The notes below the pieces were generated by a model. It was not told where the DNA came from. It ran no database searches and saw nothing but the letters and a program-made list of their open reading frames with translations. Below are positions 58,720 through 64,000 of a stretch of DNA of 64,000 nucleotides, piece after piece. A program made the position numbers and the translations under genes. The DNA is from a virus: positions 19,430 through 83,429 of IMG/VR virus record IMGVR_UViG_3300046694_000202; one strand, given 5' to 3'. Numbering within the stretch: the first letter of the stretch is position 1; the number at the start of each line of letters is the position of its first letter.

Positions 58720-59064
58720 TTAATACGTCTCGGGAGGCGCTGTGAACCACAGTCGCCTACCCTTCCCCTCGCCGGGGAACGCATACTGGATCAGGAATCC
58801 CTGATCCTTCTTTTGCATCATGGTTACTTGACCGCGGTCGTGCTGTATGCGGGCTGAGTACAAGATGCTCTGATCCCTTTCGTGCCATCTCCAATCGCTT
58901 GGCAATCGACGCGCCAGGATGTATGCGTAAAGCTTTGGGTCGCCCCAGTGGAGGAGATCAAGTTCCTTCATCTCTTCCACTACACGCTCCACGGTGGTGG
59001 CGAGGAGCGTGGCGATATACGGGGGCGAGCAGTTCTGATCCAGGAGTGATTTTATTGTTTCCAT
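58720..59064 (-). CDS. Hypothetical protein, 114 aa
   Basis: METIKSLLDQNCSPPYIATL; N-terminal helix-turn-helix-like pattern (IATLLATTVERVVEEMKELD), then an acidic-aromatic C-terminal half. It follows the SbcC-like gene upstream by 10 bases. A DNA-binding role is possible. Confidence 0.6.
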   Translation of the reverse strand: METIKSLLDQNCSPPYIATLLATTVERVVEEMKELDLLHWGDPKLYAYILARRLPSDWRWHERDQSILYSARIQHDRGQVTMMQKKDQGFLIQYAFPGEGKGRRLWFTAPPETY

Positions 59065-59074
59065 AGTCCTCAGT

Positions 59075-61102
59075 TCATGCCGCTTCCTTTAACGGGAGGG
59101 TGAACACGTGATCGGCGATGGGTCGTTTGTGAGTCACGACAATCACCTGCTTGATGGTCTCCTTCAACCTCTGAAGGCACTCGGCGGTATAGCGAGCGCG
59201 CTCCTCGTCCATGCTTTCATCGAACTCGTCAGCCATGAAGACGGAGAACACACCATTGGTCAGCACCTGCCCCAGCCCGATTCGCAGTGCGAGATTGGCG
59301 ACGGCCTTACCAGACCCAGACAACGTTTGAACCTGCTGACCGTCGACGGTGATGTTGAAGTCATCGTCAACGATGATCGAGCTGCGTGCGCCGCCCGTCA
59401 TCTGGTTCAGCAGCAAACTTGCAACCTTGTTCAGCGACGGGATCAGGAACGACTTGATCACCGTCTTTGCTTCGACGATCGCCGACTTGGCTTTCGTGTA
59501 GTCCTCGGCCTGCGCGACCAGCGCATCGAGCTTCGCCTTGTCCGCTGCGTAGTTCAGCGACGCAGCTTCGAACGCTGCCTGTGCCTGCTCGAACGTGCGC
59601 GAGATCACCAGCTTCTGCTCGATGGTCTTCAGCTGCGCCTCGACCGGCGCCAGCTCGGCGATGCGCGCTTCGCGCTCAGCGAGGCGCGCAAAGAAGTCCT
59701 CGTACGCCGCGAGCTGCGCGGTATGCGCGAGCAGCGCGCCTTCGTGCTTCTGGCGTGCGGCGATCTTTTCCGACTGGTCGGGGTTGTTCACCAGCAGCTC
59801 GGTGAGCTGCGCGACGTTCGCCTCGTTCGCGTTGAAGTCGCGCTGCTTAAAGGCGATCTCAACCTCCTTGTCGGAGATGGCCTTGTACAGCGCTTGCTTC
59901 TCGTCGATGAGTTGCTGCGCCAGCTCGGCGATCGACTCTTCGAGATCCACCTTGCGCTGGACGTTCTCGTTCAGCCGGCGCTGCTCCATCAACCACGCGC
60001 GGGTGTGGATCGGGGCAGGCATCTCGACGACATCGGCGTACGCCTTCAGCGCGTCGCTGGCGAGCGGCCAGTGATGGTCGCAGCTCGGGCAGACGTGCTC
60101 GCCCTGCGCCAGCAGCTTCTGCTTGGCCTTCCAGCTGTCGTGCATGTCCCACTGGCGCTCGACAATGCTGATCTGGTCGTGCGTCAGGGTCGGCATCACG
60201 AGCGCGGCGAGGTTCTTCTGGCACTTGGCCAGCTCTTTCGCCGTGCGCGACTCGCCGTTCAGCTCAGCGGCGAGCTTCTGGCGCTCCGACTCCAACGCCA
60301 TGCGCTGGCGGGCCAGGGTTGCTGCGGTGCCGTCTGCCAGCGCGCGTGCGTCCAGGAGCTGTTTGCGCACCGCCTGGAGGCTTTCCAGCGTGCCGATGGT
60401 CTCTGAGACCTCGCAGGTCGGCGCGACCGGCTGTGCGGGCTTGTGAGCGACCATACCGCGCAGCTGGTTCAGTTCCGTGGCGAAGCCGACCGCGAGCGCG
60501 CGTGCGCGCTCCAGCGTCGTGCTCGACTCATAGCCTTCCGGCGTCTCAGGCTTGACCGGCTCGCGCAGCACGCTCGCGATACCCTCGGCTTGGCGGCGGA
60601 ACGTGAGCGCTTCGTCGTTCGCGTCCTTCGCGAGATCGTCGAGCACGTGCAGGCCGATCGTCTGGTCGACGATCTTCTTGCGCTCGGTCGGCTTCGAGTC
60701 CGACAGCTTCTCGATCTGCCCCTGCAGGCAGGCGTTCGCCATCGTGAACACGTCGAAGTCATAGCCGAAGATCTCCTTCATCTTGGCGTTGACCGGCTTC
60801 GTGCCGACCGCGACATCCCGCTCGCCGTCAGCCATCAGCTCGAACAGCTTCGCGTTCTTGGTCGTGCGCTCGATGCGGTAGCGGCGATCCTTCACCACGA
60901 ACATCAGCGTGACGACCAGCTTCTTGTAGTCTTCAGCGGCGCCGCGCAGCGCGACGCTGCCCCACAGCGCGAAGAGGATCATCTCCAGCGTCACACTCTT
61001 GCCGGATTCGTTCTTACCCGTGATCGCCGTCTGGCCGGCCTGGAAGTCAAACAGCGAGTTCGGGTGACGGTAACCGTTTTTGATCTTGAGAGTTTCGAGC
61101 AT
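59075..61102 (-). CDS. Recombination endonuclease ATPase, SbcC/gp46-like
   Basis: 675 residues. Walker A GKNESGKS (29-36); long coiled coil from about 190 to 510; zinc hook EHVCPSCDHHW at its apex; ABC signature LSGSGKAVANLALRIGLG; Walker B VFMADEFDESMDEE; switch His in VVTHKR. With the SbcD-like partner it forms a Mre11-Rad50-type nuclease that processes ends for recombination-dependent replication, as T4 gp46/47. Confidence 0.95.
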   Translation of the reverse strand: MLETLKIKNGYRHPNSLFDFQAGQTAITGKNESGKSVTLEMILFALWGSVALRGAAEDYKKLVVTLMFVVKDRRYRIERTTKNAKLFELMADGERDVAVGTKPVNAKMKEIFGYDFDVFTMANACLQGQIEKLSDSKPTERKKIVDQTIGLHVLDDLAKDANDEALTFRRQAEGIASVLREPVKPETPEGYESSTTLERARALAVGFATELNQLRGMVAHKPAQPVAPTCEVSETIGTLESLQAVRKQLLDARALADGTAATLARQRMALESERQKLAAELNGESRTAKELAKCQKNLAALVMPTLTHDQISIVERQWDMHDSWKAKQKLLAQGEHVCPSCDHHWPLASDALKAYADVVEMPAPIHTRAWLMEQRRLNENVQRKVDLEESIAELAQQLIDEKQALYKAISDKEVEIAFKQRDFNANEANVAQLTELLVNNPDQSEKIAARQKHEGALLAHTAQLAAYEDFFARLAEREARIAELAPVEAQLKTIEQKLVISRTFEQAQAAFEAASLNYAADKAKLDALVAQAEDYTKAKSAIVEAKTVIKSFLIPSLNKVASLLLNQMTGGARSSIIVDDDFNITVDGQQVQTLSGSGKAVANLALRIGLGQVLTNGVFSVFMADEFDESMDEERARYTAECLQRLKETIKQVIVVTHKRPIADHVFTLPLKEAA

Positions 61103-61117
61103 GGTGATCCCCTTTTA

Positions 61118-62128
61118 TTAGGCTGCGTTTCGTTTATCGAGGTACTTCGCCAGCAGGTTGCTTGTTACCGTCTTGCTCACGCCGTGCTTGTTGAAGCAGC
61201 GGCCGAGGATGTCTTCCATGTCAAACGACTCGACCTGCATGGTGATGTCGACAAAGTCTTCACCGTTGGCGGCGATCGGCTTGGTCGTGACCGACCATGC
61301 GTCGATCGGGAAGTCGATCTGCTCGCCAGGTTTCAGGAGAACGCGCACGGCGTTGTCGTGCAGGATCGTCGGGTCCGACATCAGCAGCGTCTTCAGCTCT
61401 TCGAGTTCGTACGTCACGTAGATCTGCTCATCCGGATCTTCACCGTGGCTGTACGGCTGCATCGAGCCGGGGAACACGACGCGGATGCCGTTGATCTCTT
61501 CGTCGAACGGACGGTGGTCGTGGCCGCTCACCACCAGCTTCGTGAACGGGCGCAGCTCGAACATCGGGATTGCGTTGTGGGGCTGCTCTTCGAACGTCAC
61601 GCGGTCCCAGTGGCCCACGACGAGGTCGTATTCCATGAAGTCCGTACCAGCGCCCAGAGTGCGCGCCATCTCTTTAGAGTTGATGAACGGATGCCACGGC
61701 AGAACGCCCAGGCGGAAGTTGCCCTTCTCGACGACCTCTGCGTTGTCCAGCGACACGACGACGTTATCGATGCCGAACAGCAGCTGGTGCAGAAGATCAT
61801 AGGAGCTGGCTTTGTCCGCGTTGCGCGAAGCATCGTGGTTGCCGCGCACCATCACGAAGATCGTGTCGGGGTACAGCTTCGCGGCTGTGCGGTAAGCCAT
61901 CGCCACGCGCAGCACGTACTCGGGAGCGACCACGTACTGGTCGAAGATGTCACCGAGGCAGATGTTGAAGTCGAGGTCCGGCGTGACCAGCTCGGCCGAG
62001 AACTGGTTGAACACCGAAGCTTCGCGCTCGCCCTGACGTTCGAGAGGAACGCCGGTCTTGAACGTGCGGCCCAGATGCACGTCTCCAATAAAGCCGACGC
62101 GAGCGCCGGCAATTTCCATGATCTTCAT
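61118..62128 (-). CDS. Recombination nuclease, SbcD/gp47-like
   Basis: 336 residues, MKIMEIAGARVGFIGDVHLG. Calcineurin-like metallophosphoesterase motifs in order: DVH, GDIFD, GNHD, VGHWD, SGHDHR. It is the nuclease subunit for the gp46-like ATPase, 15 bases downstream. The C-terminal part probably binds the coiled coil. Confidence 0.95.
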   Translation of the reverse strand: MKIMEIAGARVGFIGDVHLGRTFKTGVPLERQGEREASVFNQFSAELVTPDLDFNICLGDIFDQYVVAPEYVLRVAMAYRTAAKLYPDTIFVMVRGNHDASRNADKASSYDLLHQLLFGIDNVVVSLDNAEVVEKGNFRLGVLPWHPFINSKEMARTLGAGTDFMEYDLVVGHWDRVTFEEQPHNAIPMFELRPFTKLVVSGHDHRPFDEEINGIRVVFPGSMQPYSHGEDPDEQIYVTYELEELKTLLMSDPTILHDNAVRVLLKPGEQIDFPIDAWSVTTKPIAANGEDFVDITMQVESFDMEDILGRCFNKHGVSKTVTSNLLAKYLDKRNAA

Positions 62129-62138
62129 GACAAACCCC

Positions 62139-62255
62139 TTAATGGGTGAATGCGTATCCGAGAAGAAAAATCGCGCCGCAGGCGAAGAGCGAAGCGGCGA
62201 CGAGCTGGACCTTCTTCAGCAGAAGGTCAACCTGCGTGCTTTCAGCTTGCGACAT
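62139..62255 (-). CDS. Small membrane peptide, 38 aa
   Basis: MSQAESTQVDLLLKKVQLVA; one membrane segment (VAASLFACGAIFLLGYAF). Overlaps the exonuclease stop by 14 bases. Function unknown. Confidence 0.55.
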   Translation of the reverse strand: MSQAESTQVDLLLKKVQLVAASLFACGAIFLLGYAFTH

Positions 62256-62853
62256 CGACAACTTCGCCTTGGACAGAGAGGGACGGGTGACGCGTGGAAT
62301 GGTCACGAACGGCGTAGATCACCTTGAGCTGGTGGAATACGTCGAACAGCGCGCTGTGCGCGTCGCCCGTGAACGGGATGGTCCGTTCGAAAGGCGGCGG
62401 GGTCTGCGGCCAGTAGCGGCCACGGATCCAGCTGTTCATGTCGTTGACTTCACGGAAATGGAAGGGGTTCGCGATCTCGAACTGGTGGCAGTAGCTTTCC
62501 AGAAACGGGAACTCGAAGTGGCTCGGCTTGGCCCAGAGGCGCAGCGTGTCGTTGTACGGATCGACACCGACCTTGCACCACTGCACGAAGTCCTTCAGCA
62601 CGACATCCGGCCGCTCCATGCGGTTCATGATGCCTTGAAGGATGTGCCGTTTGTCTTTGAGCCACCAGTCGCGTGTACTTTCGTCGAAATAGCGGCCGGG
62701 AGGAACCATGAGGCAGCGATCGAACATCTCGGGCATGATCTCGCCCGTTGCGTAATCGAAGCGCACACCTGCGATCTGGATGATTGCCGAAGCGCCGGGT
62801 TCAGTGCCCGTCGTTTCCAGATCGATCATGCAATCGAGATACTTGGTCGTCAT
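62242..62853 (-). CDS. 3'-5' exonuclease, DnaQ/DexA-like
   Basis: 203 residues from MTTKYLDCMIDLETTGTEPG. DLETTG (ExoI: Asp, Glu), a mid-motif with Asp in NDTLRLWAKP, and GDAHSALFDVF (His, Asp; ExoIII). Stand-alone, with no polymerase domain nearby. It trims 3' ends in replication or recombination; T4 DexA is the closest analogy. Confidence 0.85.
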   Translation of the reverse strand: MTTKYLDCMIDLETTGTEPGASAIIQIAGVRFDYATGEIMPEMFDRCLMVPPGRYFDESTRDWWLKDKRHILQGIMNRMERPDVVLKDFVQWCKVGVDPYNDTLRLWAKPSHFEFPFLESYCHQFEIANPFHFREVNDMNSWIRGRYWPQTPPPFERTIPFTGDAHSALFDVFHQLKVIYAVRDHSTRHPSLSVQGEVVDVAS

Positions 62854-63307
62854 GTTGTTGCTTGGCCAGAAGTAGAAGTGGGGCAAACAGTGGGTTGTTC
62901 AAGATTCGGTGGTGGTCGATCTCGGCCCACTTCATCGACTTTGCGTCATGGTCGATGATGTGTACTGCGTGAATCACATACCACTCGCCGGTTGATTCCC
63001 GACGAATGAAAAACTGATAATCCCCGCCAGCTGCAACAGCTTTGCGCGCGGCTCGCCACTGGTTCTTCGAGATCATGCTGAAGGAAAACGACGGCTCGTT
63101 TGCCGTGCTCTTCACTTCCGCGTAGAACATGCGACCTTCCCACGTGACGACGAAGTCAGCGGGTTGTGCGTCCTTGATTGATTTCTTGAGACCTGTGGCT
63201 CCGCGCACGTAGGCGGTATCGGTCAGGCGCTCTACTGCTGCGCGCTTCCCGAATCGCGCGAAGAAGAGTTCAAACTCATCCTCCGCGTCCTTCCAGACGT
63301 GCTTCAT
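62801..63307 (-). CDS. PD-(D/E)xK nuclease, possible Holliday junction resolvase
   Basis: 168 residues, MKHVWKDAEDEFELFFARFG. PADFVVTWEGRMFYAEVKST holds the D ... ExK core. The order, length and N-terminal Glu resemble RecU/Hjc-type resolvases and VRR-like nucleases. Overlaps the exonuclease gene by 53 bases. It may cut branched DNA produced by recombination. Confidence 0.75.
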   Translation of the reverse strand: MKHVWKDAEDEFELFFARFGKRAAVERLTDTAYVRGATGLKKSIKDAQPADFVVTWEGRMFYAEVKSTANEPSFSFSMISKNQWRAARKAVAAGGDYQFFIRRESTGEWYVIHAVHIIDHDAKSMKWAEIDHHRILNNPLFAPLLLLAKQQHDDQVSRLHDRSGNDGH

Positions 63308-63410
63308 GTTCGACTACTTTACCGGTGGTGGTGGCGTGAAAAGAATTATATGTAAGACCGAACCTTTAGGGTTCGGTGTTGTAAAAATAATTCTTTAAAC
63401 GTAATATTTC
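63308..63410. other. AT-rich gap before the nuclease unit
   Basis: 103 bases between ligase stop and nuclease start, much more AT-rich than its surroundings, with ACCGAACCTTTAGGGTTCGGT forming a 9-bp hairpin (63358-63378). It could be a leftward promoter for the recombination genes and a weak terminator of the ligase transcript. Confidence 0.4.
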
Positions 63411-64000
63411 TTAAATGATCTTGTCAGTTCTGAAGCGAACGTATATGGGATTCCGAAGAGACCCATCGGAAGTTTTTTCCATGTACTCGCACTCCATCAC
63501 CAGACCCAGCATCTGCTCGCGCTTCTCCCAGAACTCGGCGCGCTCAGCCTCGGTGTAGCCACCGCCGACATCGACCCGGAAGGTGCTGCCGTCTTCGAGC
63601 GTGCCTTCGATCGTGAAGCCGCCGAGGATCTTCTCGTACTTGGACTTCTTCTTGCCCTTGTAGAAGTCAACGATCTTGCCCTCGGCCGTGTGCAGGGGCT
63701 TGCCCTTGAGCCAGTGTGAGCTGCGGCCCCACACGTACGGCGCGTTGATATTCTTGAGCATGAAGCCCTCGTAGCCCTGCGCGAGCGCAATGTCGAAGAA
63801 CGTGTTCACTTCCTGGCGGTTGTTGACGATCTGCTTGTAGCTCGGCAGCAGCTTGCCGGTCCACTCCAGCCCATCCTCGGTCGGCGTCGTGCAGACCTTC
63901 TCCAGCGCCGCGTCGAGCTGCGCGCTGCGCTCGCCCTGCGGACGCAGACAAACCTGCTGATCCCACTCCACGCGGGTGAGCCAGTCGTAGGCATAGAAGC
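63411..64000 (-). CDS. ATP-dependent DNA ligase, C-terminal part (5' end beyond the window)
   Basis: Open frame without a start to the right edge, at least 195 residues. GYEGFMLKNI is ligase motif IV, WLKGKPLHTAEGKIVDFYKG motif V with its lysines, and GLVMECEYMEKTSDGSLRNP then RFRTDK motif VI in the OB fold. The catalytic lysine of motif I is upstream of the window. It seals nicks during replication and recombination. Confidence 0.9.
   Translation of the reverse strand, partial: FYAYDWLTRVEWDQQVCLRPQGERSAQLDAALEKVCTTPTEDGLEWTGKLLPSYKQIVNNRQEVNTFFDIALAQGYEGFMLKNINAPYVWGRSSHWLKGKPLHTAEGKIVDFYKGKKKSKYEKILGGFTIEGTLEDGSTFRVDVGGGYTEAERAEFWEKREQMLGLVMECEYMEKTSDGSLRNPIYVRFRTDKII

Noticed and set aside
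1-64000. Integrase, transposase or excisionase gene
   Set aside because: None seen on either strand; an integrase outside the window cannot be excluded.

Overview
The window is a piece of a tailed-phage genome, most likely a temperate or plasmid-like siphovirus of a GC-rich proteobacterium. The long-tailed, non-contractile type is read from a lambda-style tail module: a G/GT frameshift pair, a 2092-residue tape measure, M/L/K/I-like tip proteins and a J-like tip fibre, with no sheath or baseplate wedge genes. Burkholderiales is a guess from base composition and gene style only. No integrase, tRNA, rRNA or CRISPR array was seen. A ParA, a ribbon-helix-helix partner and a winged-helix Rep-like protein suggest low-copy plasmid maintenance rather than integration. 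Both ends cut through leftward genes, so the genome continues beyond the window.

Layout. (1) 1-8.0 kb, leftward: about twenty small accessory genes in short units, separated by ten copies of one palindrome (GTGCGACNGTCGCAC), plus a 0.5 kb AT-rich stretch with a DnaA box at 6.0-6.45 kb that may be an origin. (2) 8.3-9.3 kb, rightward: a small gene and an HNH-AP2 homing endonuclease. (3) 9.6-12.7 kb, leftward: a primase-polymerase/SF3 helicase and a possible small terminase. (4) 12.8-48.8 kb, rightward: GpA-type large terminase, portal, protease-scaffold, decoration protein, major capsid, head completion, tail tube, frameshifted tail chaperones, tape measure, tip complex, fibres, lysis genes and a 1436-residue tailspike. 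(5) 49.0-53.9 kb, rightward: parA, partner, a probable replication region, rep, an XRE regulator and a string of tiny genes. (6) 53.9-64 kb, leftward: small genes, two MazG-like proteins, dNMP kinase, ThyX, SbcC/SbcD-like recombination nuclease, DnaQ-like exonuclease, PD-(D/E)xK nuclease and an ATP-dependent DNA ligase cut by the window edge.

The most unusual segment is 39.0-42.6 kb. A tail-fibre protein carries five alternating cysteines (CxCxCxCxC) directly at the start of a C-terminal Hint (intein/hedgehog-type autoprocessing) domain. It overlaps an unrecognised 235-residue gene, which overlaps a canonical radical SAM-SPASM peptide-modifying enzyme. This looks like a virion-protein maturation cassette combining radical chemistry with Hint self-cleavage on a phage fibre. 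Other points of note are an antisense Arc-type repressor inside the structural operon with a palindrome on the tail-tube promoter, a canonical -1 slippery heptamer, a tailspike with both a beta-helix and an SGNH esterase domain flanked by duplicated modules, and a possible centromere of ATACAT-type repeats before parA.
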